From: Yamadazyma tenuis
Lineage: Eukaryota; Ascomycota; Pichiomycetes; Serinales; Debaryomycetaceae
Reading direction: 5' to 3'
Assembly: GCF_029203305.1 (NCBI RefSeq)
Contig: NC_089461.1
Span: 682,001-746,000 of the forward strand
Length of the DNA: 64,000 nt
Positions 56,798-64,000 of the stretch are shown piece after piece; the stretch's first letter is position 1; each line of letters opens with the position of its first letter. The notes under the pieces were generated by a model, which worked only from the letters and a program-made list of their open reading frames with translations, had not been told where the DNA came from and ran no database searches. The position numbers and the translations under genes were made by a program.

Positions 56798-57325
56798 TTG
56801 ATTGATGTAAACTTGTCAGATATTTGGACAATTAATACGTTCGCACTTTTTTGTCGCCCGCTGGTTTTGTGACACCAACCATTTTTTCTTCGGGATCCGC
56901 ACATTTATCCTCAAACACTGCTCAGAAAAATTTTCTCCAGTATACTCAACGTTAGGGTTTTAATCTATATATCAAACGGTTGATATTAACGTGGTTAACT
57001 TTCTACAATTTCGATTACATAGCTTGTTTGAATTGTCTAGTATTACCTGGCCAATACATCAATCTGCAGTGTCCCCCAGAATCTCGTTTGGAAGAATAAC
57101 TTGTTTGTACTCACAGGCGCTTGTCTCATCCAGTTTTTTTGATTCGTTTGTGAAACTTTGTATCAATTTTCCCATAGCTAAAGTCTTTTGAATTCTTTGG
57201 TACTTTGAGAAAACTGAACTTTAACCTTGTTCATCAAGCCTTGAAGATTTTAACACCATATTTTTTATTATAAAGCTGCTAATTAGCCTATCAACGAGCG
57301 TGCATTATCATTCTCATTCATTATA
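56798..57325. other. Divergent promoter SBH1 / PIN4
   Basis: 528 bp. TTCGCACTTTTTTGTCGCCC at 56839-56858 lies about 43 bp upstream of the SBH1 ATG but in the opposite orientation to that gene. No gene seen; the open frame at 56991-57191 starts at GTG. Confidence 0.45.
56840..56851 (+). promoter_or_regulatory. TCGCACTTTTTT element between SBH1 and PIN4
   Basis: Same core as the elements upstream of NPL3 and RSC8. Its orientation is opposite to SBH1, toward the PIN4 side 475 bp away. Confidence 0.35.
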
Positions 57326-59365
57326 ATGGATTTAAGAAACTTTACTTCAAATCCCAATCAGTTGGATATACAACGCAGACCTTCCTTGAGTTCGTTGTCC
57401 ACCACCTCAGGATACGGCTCCTCCACGTATGGTGCCAATGGTCATTCTAACGGTGCTACACCGCAGTTGAATGGTCATAACTCTCGGACAAATGCCAAAA
57501 ACTTGAGCTTTGGAGACATCAACTCTTCTACCGCTACTCCTAATGCCTGGTCCAGTGGCGAAAACAGCTTGAATGATGTTGCCCCTTGGGTTGAACAGCA
57601 GAAACAGCACCAGTCGAAGGTTGGTTCTTTGGATATTGAAAAAGATAAGAAAGATAAAAAGTCGGAAAAGTCCAAGGACAGAAACGGAGATGATGGTCCG
57701 AAAGCGATCAAGGACGACGATTCTTTTGATGATGACCATGACGATGATCTTATTCCTACTGCCATTGTGATTAAAAACATTCCTTTTGCTATAAAGAAGG
57801 AACAGTTATTGGATGTTATGACCAAATTAAGCTTGCCTTTACCTTATGCTTTTAACTACCACTTCGACAACGGGGTGTTTAGAGGTTTAGCATTTGCTAA
57901 CTTTACTTCCACTGATGAAACTTCGTTAGTGGTCAACCAATTGAATGGCCGTGAAATCGGTGGCAGAAAGTTGAGGGTTGAATATAAAAAGATGCTCCCA
58001 GCGCAAGAAAGAGAAAGAATTGAAAGAGAAAAAAGAGAAAAGAGAGGTCAATTGGAAGAACAACATAGATCAAACTCCAATGCCTCTTTAGCTTCTTTAA
58101 TGTCTACCACTTCTACCACTGCTGCCACCAAAAACTTGAGTGTTAATGGTAGTAATGCTTCGCAGCCAGAAAGATTGTTTATGAGCTTACCTTCGCAAAC
58201 TCTTACCGCTCCAATTCCAAATGATGTGAACTTCAATGACATTGAAACTTTAGAATTATACACACAATTGGTGGTGTTCAAAGATGATAATACCAAGACC
58301 ATCATGGAATTAGCGTACCCTCCAAATTTGGGCATTGCCCAAAGAAAGCTCTTGTCGAGCTTATGTTCTTGGTTGAACTTGTTGGAATTATATGATAACG
58401 GGTTGATTATTATTAGAAGAAAACCTGGCCAACTGTTCCAGGTCTTGGATATTGGACCTGTCACCGCTGAAGCCCCTGTCGCTCCCACCGCCGCTGCTTC
58501 ATCAAACCCAACAGGCTCGATGCTCAACTTGAACCATTTGGGTCAGACCAACGGAATGGGATCCATTAATGTTCCAGGATCCATTCCCCCTCAAGGCCAT
58601 GGACATCCCGAGTTATTGAGGTCCCATTCGCAGTCAGCTCTTCCCTTGCCACGGTTGAGACAACAGAACTCGACCCCCATTCAAGGTCAGTTTCCTCAGT
58701 ACTCAGCAAATTCTTCGAGTGGGTCCAAGTCGTTGTACCAAAGCATTCAACCATTTGGGTTCATTCCAGCCAACCAACCAAATTTGTTACCAACTCAGTT
58801 GAGCTCGAACTCTAACTTTAGTCCCTCCACCAGTGCTGCTGCGATTTTGAGAAACGGTACCACCACCTCAAGACCTCCATACGGAGATATTCGTTCCACT
58901 CCTCCTTTGAACTCTTTTGGTACCGAATCTCCTACTCCAACTCCTCAGCAGACTCACTCCAGCTTATTCAATCCTGGTTCAAACGGTACTGCTGGTTCTA
59001 CTCCAACTCCACCAGTGCCTGCTTCAAGTGGTCAAGGAAACGGGTCGTCTTCAGGACCTTCTGGTACTAATGGACCTTCTGTTCTTGCCCCAACATCTAC
59101 TGGAGGCAGCAACAGTGGTAGCAATAGTGGCACCTCACCCGCCAATCCAAGCTCGAGTCAACCTTCAACTCCGTTGCAATCGCACGACATTAATTCGAGA
59201 TTCGCTCCGTTTGGCCAACACCCTCAGGCCGGCGGAAGTTTGAGCTCTTTACCTCGTCATGGCGACGAATTTAATGATTTATCCGGGAAATTTAACACGA
59301 TCAGTCTTAACTACGATGCCTCAACTGCCAGTAATTCTGGATCAGGGATTTGGGGTCCCAAGTAA
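57326..59365 (+). CDS. PIN4: RRM/R3H-like RNA-binding protein Pin4 (Mdt1)
   Basis: 679 aa, close to the 668 of S. cerevisiae Pin4, a cell-cycle and DNA-damage-linked mRNA-binding protein that interacts with Rad53. An acidic/Lys-rich linker precedes the RRM at about 145-220 (AIVIKNIPFAIKKEQLLDVM, RGLAFANFTSTDETS). A basic helix follows (PAQERERIEREKREKRG). The region NDIETLELYTQLVVFKDD...LSSLCSWLNLLELYDNG is the R3H-like domain typical of Pin4. The rest is Ser/Pro/Asn/Gln-rich with several SQ/TQ motifs, as in the phosphorylated tail of Mdt1. Starts at the first ATG (57326). Confidence 0.85.
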   Translation: MDLRNFTSNPNQLDIQRRPSLSSLSTTSGYGSSTYGANGHSNGATPQLNGHNSRTNAKNLSFGDINSSTATPNAWSSGENSLNDVAPWVEQQKQHQSKVGSLDIEKDKKDKKSEKSKDRNGDDGPKAIKDDDSFDDDHDDDLIPTAIVIKNIPFAIKKEQLLDVMTKLSLPLPYAFNYHFDNGVFRGLAFANFTSTDETSLVVNQLNGREIGGRKLRVEYKKMLPAQERERIEREKREKRGQLEEQHRSNSNASLASLMSTTSTTAATKNLSVNGSNASQPERLFMSLPSQTLTAPIPNDVNFNDIETLELYTQLVVFKDDNTKTIMELAYPPNLGIAQRKLLSSLCSWLNLLELYDNGLIIIRRKPGQLFQVLDIGPVTAEAPVAPTAAASSNPTGSMLNLNHLGQTNGMGSINVPGSIPPQGHGHPELLRSHSQSALPLPRLRQQNSTPIQGQFPQYSANSSSGSKSLYQSIQPFGFIPANQPNLLPTQLSSNSNFSPSTSAAAILRNGTTTSRPPYGDIRSTPPLNSFGTESPTPTPQQTHSSLFNPGSNGTAGSTPTPPVPASSGQGNGSSSGPSGTNGPSVLAPTSTGGSNSGSNSGTSPANPSSSQPSTPLQSHDINSRFAPFGQHPQAGGSLSSLPRHGDEFNDLSGKFNTISLNYDASTASNSGSGIWGPK

Positions 59366-60173
59366 TCACCACTCCCAGTTGTTCTTTCCTCCCAAAAAAC
59401 CCCCTCCAATGATATTCAACCAATAATGTATAATGATTATGTGTGATGATTACGATAATTATGATATGTATACAACACGAATCCCCATGAATATTTATCC
59501 TATGAAAATAATGAAATAATGTGCTTTTATAGATCGTTATATATCTAACCTGTTTATGTATTTATTCAACTCCATCTGCTTAATGGGAATAAAAACAATT
59601 GTCTACCCTTTCACCTAAATAGCATTTACATTACCTCACGTCATCCCACAATAACATCGTGTCACGTGATCCAATGCCCCACTAATGACTCTGTTTATCA
59701 GCCTTCGCGAAGCCAATTTATCTCATCTGTTTATCACTGCGCAGATTTGATTGGCACCCTGGGGCATACTCGGAAAAGAAATTCATGGGCGATATCTTCG
59801 CGCGGTGGGAAAAATTTTAATGCATCAAAAGGCAAAAACTTCAAAAACTGATACATTTCTTCTGCTTACCGCTGTTGAAGTTGCTATTAAACACTTAGTT
59901 ATCACTTTGGCTTCTAAATACAGTTTTCAAAAAGCATCATAGAACCCATTGACATCTCAACAACTGGCTTTGTTTATATCTTTTAGAGAGTTTATCCTTG
60001 TTCTGAATCCATCGTTTTTTGGTGTATCGTGTTTCTTAATCTTAGAAACAACCCATTGTTCGAATTTTCCAAATCTAAACTATCCGAACACACTGCTTAC
60101 GTGGTTCTAGTGATCGTTGACTTCCAACAATTTTCCACAGCTTCCGCTTGATCAATAATATAAACTCCACAGT
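59366..60173. other. Intergenic region PIN4 3' / PTC promoter
   Basis: 808 bp. It contains the CACGTG listed separately, the palindrome CTTCGCGAAG (59703-59712), a CACGTCATCC string, and AT-rich 3' sequence. The 61-codon plus frame at 59666 starts at GTG and is not credible. Confidence 0.5.
59662..59669. promoter_or_regulatory. TCACGTGA (Cbf1/bHLH-type E-box) in PTC upstream region
   Basis: An 8-bp palindrome about 505 bp before the PP2C ATG, matching the Cbf1 consensus RTCACGTG. In CUG-clade yeasts Cbf1 controls respiration and ribosomal genes; binding here is not shown. Confidence 0.4.
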
Positions 60174-61706
60174 ATGGGACAAATACTTTCTCAACCAGTA
60201 ACCGAAAAACATTCGGAGAATTCGGAGGATTCCCATGTATCTTATGGTCTCTCTTGCATGCAAGGTTGGAGAATCAATATGGAAGATGCACACGCCACCA
60301 TTTTAGATATGCATGATGTTAAGAAATTCGAAGTCGATCAAGACGACGCAGAGGATAAAGAACACGAAGTACCTAAGTCTAACGGAGTTACGAATGATGA
60401 TTCCGACCAAGAGCATGTAAGCTTCTTTGGAGTGTATGATGGGCATGGAGGTGAAAAGGCTGCCATCTTTGCTGGTGAATATTTGCACCGTATCATCAAG
60501 GCTACCGCTGCTTACAGCAAAAAGGACTATGTTAACGCGTTGAAAGACGGGTTTTTAAGTTGTGACCAGGCAATTTTGAACGACTACAATATGAGAGATG
60601 ACGACAGTGGGTGTGCTACGACTACGGCCATTATTACCACCTCTGCCATCTACTGTGGTAACGCAGGTGACTCCAGAACCGTGATGTCCATTGATGGATT
60701 TGCGAAAGCGTTGTCGTACGATCATAAACCTTCCAATGAAGGTGAAAAGACCAGAATCTGTTCTGCTGGAGGTTATGTCGACATGGGAAGAGTTAATGGT
60801 AACTTGGCGTTGTCCAGAGGTATTGGAGATTTTGAATTTAAAAAGAATATCGATTTACCTGCTGAAGAGCAAATTGTCACTTGTTATCCTGATGTGATCC
60901 AACACAACATCGACTTTTCCAAAGACGAGTTTGTCATTTTAGCTTGTGATGGTATCTGGGATTGTTTGACCTCTCAAAATGCTGTTGAATGTGTTAGAAG
61001 AGGTATCTTTGAAAGAAAAGACTTTACCACTATCTGTGAAGAAATGATGGAATTATGTTGTGCACCAACCAGCGATGGTTCTGGTATTGGGTGTGACAAC
61101 ATGTCCATTGTTATTGTGGCATTATTAGATTATACCAAGAAAGAAACTTTAGAGCAATGGTACGATAGAGTGATTGAAAAGATCAACATTTCTCAATCTG
61201 ATGAAGTTGATGAGAAAACCAAGGCCAAATATGGACCTGTTTCCAGTCCATACGGACAAATCTACAAGGAAATCTACGGTCAGTATTATGAAATCGGCCA
61301 ACAGGCTCAATCTGCTGGTTCAAGAGGTGCCCCAAGTGCACAAAGTGGACTTGGGGGTTACTCAATGTTTGGTGGATTACAAGGATTACGTGGTAACAAC
61401 ACGGGATTCACCGGCGACGAAGATAATGACGACGAAGAAAATAACGACATCAAGATTGCTAATGAAGGTGATGAAATCACTGCCAATGGTGCTATATCAT
61501 TGCAAAAATTATTGGCATCCAACGCTATCACCAATGAGAATGGAGTGATTTACTTGGATACCAGCTCTGCTCAATCGTTATTAGCTCATTTCGGGGTGCC
61601 TGGTGCTGCTGAAGATGTCAATTTCGAAGACGTAGAGGACCTAGAAGATGGTGAAGATGTTCATGATAAACATATAGAAGAAGATATCGATGATGATGAA
61701 GAATGA
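60174..61706 (+). CDS. PTC2: PP2C-type protein phosphatase, Ptc2/Ptc3 type
   Basis: A Mg2+/Mn2+-dependent Ser/Thr phosphatase that switches off Hog1 and Rad53 signalling. The N-terminus MGQILSQP is a possible N-myristoylation signal, as in PP2C alpha relatives. Metal-binding motifs are present: RINMEDAHAT, FFGVYDGHGGEKAA, GDSRTVMS, RVNGNLALSRGIGDFEFK and ACDGIWDCLT. A 20-residue acidic insertion (DQDDAEDKEHEVPKSNG) splits the first motif from VYDGHGG. The long C-terminal tail is acidic (NDDEENNDIKI, DVEDLEDGEDVHD). 510 aa compares with 464 for S. cerevisiae Ptc2. PTC2 versus PTC3 cannot be decided. Confidence 0.87.
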   Translation: MGQILSQPVTEKHSENSEDSHVSYGLSCMQGWRINMEDAHATILDMHDVKKFEVDQDDAEDKEHEVPKSNGVTNDDSDQEHVSFFGVYDGHGGEKAAIFAGEYLHRIIKATAAYSKKDYVNALKDGFLSCDQAILNDYNMRDDDSGCATTTAIITTSAIYCGNAGDSRTVMSIDGFAKALSYDHKPSNEGEKTRICSAGGYVDMGRVNGNLALSRGIGDFEFKKNIDLPAEEQIVTCYPDVIQHNIDFSKDEFVILACDGIWDCLTSQNAVECVRRGIFERKDFTTICEEMMELCCAPTSDGSGIGCDNMSIVIVALLDYTKKETLEQWYDRVIEKINISQSDEVDEKTKAKYGPVSSPYGQIYKEIYGQYYEIGQQAQSAGSRGAPSAQSGLGGYSMFGGLQGLRGNNTGFTGDEDNDDEENNDIKIANEGDEITANGAISLQKLLASNAITNENGVIYLDTSSAQSLLAHFGVPGAAEDVNFEDVEDLEDGEDVHDKHIEEDIDDDEE

Positions 61707-61990
61707 ATTAATTAAATTCACCTTCTAGTTAACCTGAAGCTAATGATTAACGTTGATGACCTTTCAATTAATTTGTTAATTTGCATAAAGATTCTTTTAC
61801 CTCCTTTTTTTATCCAATCATTTATTCGGTCACAACGATTAATAATGTTTCCTGCTCTTTTTTGTATATGAATATATTTTTCTATTGTATTATTTAGCGC
61901 AAGCAGATTTAGTGTACGTGTAATTAGTCAAATACGCGACTCTGCAGAAGAACATTTTCAAACTCTGTAACCTGTTTACATTGGAAAATA

Positions 61991-64000
61991 ATGGCACCAC
62001 GTAAACGAGATCCTTTGGAACAGCTACGCATTCCCGACAACCGGGTCTACGAAAGTATAGGCCATGAGATAAACCTAAGCCGGGCCGATCGAAGAAAAAG
62101 TGCACAGCCGGTCACCTATTCACTAAAGGATCTTATACCACCAATTTCGCTACATTCAACTCGATCTAATCACAGAACAACAAAACCCAATACAAGGGCC
62201 AGCCAGCCCCCACAAATATTACTGTCAGAACCTACGGAAGAAGTATCTGCTTCCAAAAGCAGTCAATTAAGAAAGACAGCCGTACTACTTGATAAGAAAT
62301 TCATGATTACAGTTAAATACCCTGATAAATACAAGTGTGTGTTTGATAAACATAAACCAAGTGCCAAACCTGACCCCAAACCAAGTGCAAAACCTGACCC
62401 GAAACCCGTGATAAGAAAACTTGATCCCAAACCCGTCACCAGGAAACTGGATCCCAAACCTAATTCCAAACTGGAGATGGAAAAACCTGATCCTGAGCTT
62501 GATAACAAAGACCTTCCATATAGAGGGATTCTACCATATCCTGATTGTATTATAAATGATACGGATCCCACTAGACAAGATCGAGAGCTTTTCCAAAAGC
62601 TCCAGGAACAAATTGAAAAGAAGAAAATACCAGAAAACCCCATGACAGACGAATACGAATCAAGTTATCTCAAGTCTCAGATCAAAGCGATCCGATTCCG
62701 CCAGTATGAGATCGATACCTGGTACACCTCACCTTACCCGGAAGAATACTCTCAGTGTTCCACCTTGTACATTTGTGAACATTGCTTGAAATACATGAAG
62801 TCTTCATTTTCCTATGAACGTCATCAATTGAAAAATTGCAACATGTCCAACAAACACCCACCGGGCGTCGAGATATACAGAGATGCCCGAAATAGGGTTG
62901 CAGTGTGGGAGGTAGATGGCAGGAAGAACATCAATTACTGTCAGAGTTTGTGTCTTTTGGCCAAATTGTTTCTCAACTCCAAAACCTTGTACTATGACGT
63001 TGAGCCGTTTATTTTTTACGTCTTGACAGAAATAGATCCACTAGATCCATCGGTGTATCATTTTGTTGGCTACTTCTCCAAGGAGAAGTTGAATAGCTCT
63101 GACTATAATGTTTCCTGTATTCTCACCTTACCGATTTATCAGCGTAAAGGCTATGGTCACTTGTTGATTGATTTCAGTTACTTATTATCGAGGAATGAAT
63201 TCAAGTTCGGAACCCCTGAGAAGCCTTTAAGTGACTTGGGACTACTCAGTTATCGAAATTACTGGAAAATATCTATGGCTTATAGGTTGAGAACCTTGTA
63301 TACCAAGTACTTGGGCAACATTGAAAGTGGACGTGCTAGTGATGTCATGATATCAATTGAAAATCTTTCCAAGCTCAGTGGGATGACCCCATCAGACGTG
63401 GTGGTAGGTTTAGAACAACTCGATGCTTTGGTTAAGAACTCAAAGACCAATACGTTTGGGATTGTCATAAATTTAGAAAAAATCGACTCAGTAATAAGCC
63501 GATTTGAGGCTAAGGGCTATGTCACTTTGGACTACAGCATGCTATTGTGGAAGCCAATGTTGTATGGGCCTTCAGGAGGTATCAACTCGACTCCAGCAGT
63601 TGTGCCATCTCAAAATCCCACAGATAATGCTCCAAACTCCCAACCTCTCCACAACAGTATAGGGTTATTGACCAGCTTCATGAAAGATGATATTGATAAT
63701 CCTTACACTTTTGAAGAAGAGGCGTTCAAAGAGGTGGAGATTTCCCGAGAAGCTCCCAAAGAGTTCGTTCCCGAAGAGTTGACCTTGGGTAATTATGTGA
63801 TCTGCTATCCAGGAATGAAGATGAATAAGGGTCGCAGAGAGTCATCTGTTCCGCATTCGTTGAAGTTTAAATCTATGAATAATGACATGGACGAATCAGA
63901 GGATATGGTGGACGACTCATCCCCCGAAGAGATTGACAGAGAGGTTGAGTTGGAAGACAAGTCAGAGTCAGATTTTGAAGCGTACTTAGACATGGATGAA
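61991..64000 (+). CDS. SAS3: MYST histone acetyltransferase Sas3, 3'-truncated by window edge
   Basis: The H3K14/K23 acetyltransferase of NuA3. The frame is open from the ATG at 61991 to the window end (670 codons, no stop), so it runs outside. A KPDPKP-type repeat tract lies at about 120-160. The MYST C2HC finger is LYICEHCLKYMKSSFSYERH followed by Cys. Catalytic features are YYDVEPFIFYVLTE, VSCILTLPIYQRKGYGHLLI (acetyl-CoA loop RKGYG) and PEKPLSDLGLLSYRNYW. After the MYST domain comes MLYGPSGGI and a Ser/Pro/Glu-rich acidic tail, as in Sas3 and not Esa1 or Sas2. Length, acidic tail and absence of a chromodomain support Sas3. Confidence 0.88.
   Translation, partial: MAPRKRDPLEQLRIPDNRVYESIGHEINLSRADRRKSAQPVTYSLKDLIPPISLHSTRSNHRTTKPNTRASQPPQILLSEPTEEVSASKSSQLRKTAVLLDKKFMITVKYPDKYKCVFDKHKPSAKPDPKPSAKPDPKPVIRKLDPKPVTRKLDPKPNSKLEMEKPDPELDNKDLPYRGILPYPDCIINDTDPTRQDRELFQKLQEQIEKKKIPENPMTDEYESSYLKSQIKAIRFRQYEIDTWYTSPYPEEYSQCSTLYICEHCLKYMKSSFSYERHQLKNCNMSNKHPPGVEIYRDARNRVAVWEVDGRKNINYCQSLCLLAKLFLNSKTLYYDVEPFIFYVLTEIDPLDPSVYHFVGYFSKEKLNSSDYNVSCILTLPIYQRKGYGHLLIDFSYLLSRNEFKFGTPEKPLSDLGLLSYRNYWKISMAYRLRTLYTKYLGNIESGRASDVMISIENLSKLSGMTPSDVVVGLEQLDALVKNSKTNTFGIVINLEKIDSVISRFEAKGYVTLDYSMLLWKPMLYGPSGGINSTPAVVPSQNPTDNAPNSQPLHNSIGLLTSFMKDDIDNPYTFEEEAFKEVEISREAPKEFVPEELTLGNYVICYPGMKMNKGRRESSVPHSLKFKSMNNDMDESEDMVDDSSPEEIDREVELEDKSESDFEAYLDMDE
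62357..62458 (+). repeat. In-frame tandem doublets inside SAS3
   Basis: Two 24-nt units (62357-62380, 62381-62404; peptide KPSAKPDP / KPSAKPDP) are followed by two 27-nt units (62405-62431, 62432-62458; KPVIRKLDP / KPVTRKLDP). The repeat is in-frame and Pro/Lys-rich, outside the catalytic domain. Confidence 0.75.

Noticed and set aside
59666..59851. 61-codon frame in the PTC2 upstream region
   Set aside because: Starts with GTG inside a CACGTG site; composition is not protein-like.

Overview
This is a nuclear chromosome segment from a budding yeast (Saccharomycotina). It has compact, mostly intronless genes on both strands, short introns with a TACTAAC branch point (NPL3, SBH1), and fungal-specific families throughout. 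Rare CTG codons fall at positions where relatives carry Ser, Ala, Gly or Asn (DMA RING finger, VAM7 SNARE helix, BNA7). This points to the CUG-Ser clade (Debaryomycetaceae-like yeasts), so CTG should probably be read as serine. The species cannot be named from sequence alone.

Layout: 1-488 is the 3' part of RHO2. 1059-2764 holds two uncharacterised ORFs, the first with a faint retroelement-Gag look. 2891-6140 holds NPL3 (one intron), BNA7 and TIF35. 6417-16395 holds a DGR2/LAF1-like WD protein, SCC3/IRR1 cohesin, RSC8 and the vacuolar channel YVC1. 16943-24747 holds an SFK1-like membrane protein, an uncharacterised 585-aa protein, a DMA1/2-type FHA-RING ligase and a membrane alpha/beta hydrolase with an Asp nucleophile. 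25035-30673 holds VAM7, a DPP1-like phosphatase, a YER152C-like aminotransferase, a small membrane protein and RTT106. After a 2-kb non-coding stretch comes a highly expressed SPI1/SED1-type cell-wall protein (32691-33017). 33576-43484 is a minus-strand block: UBP3, a SWIM-finger Shu2-like protein, POP1, SSU72, ATG4 and a cysteine-free secreted aspartyl protease. The 3.2-kb gap after it (43485-46724) contains what looks like a decayed gene (about 45589-46275, minus). 46725-64000 holds SQS1, JJJ1, an MKS1-like regulator, an internally duplicated coiled-coil protein, AIM10, SBH1 (intron directly after its ATG), PIN4, a PTC2/3-type PP2C and the 5' part of the MYST acetyltransferase SAS3.

The genes are independent housekeeping units, with no cluster for one pathway. 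Themes that recur are chromatin and RNA (SCC3, RSC8, RTT106, SAS3, NPL3, SSU72, POP1, SQS1), vacuole/membrane trafficking (YVC1, VAM7, ATG4) and signalling/ubiquitin (RHO2, DMA, UBP3, PTC2). Start codons were moved to the first in-frame ATG wherever the longest open frame began at GTG or TTG. I found no tRNA, rRNA, CRISPR array or intact transposon. The most unusual items are the decayed gene, the ATG-only first exon of SBH1, a TCGCAC-type element repeatedly placed about 40-65 bp before start codons, the Cys-free aspartyl protease, and the internal duplication in the protein at 53605-54570.
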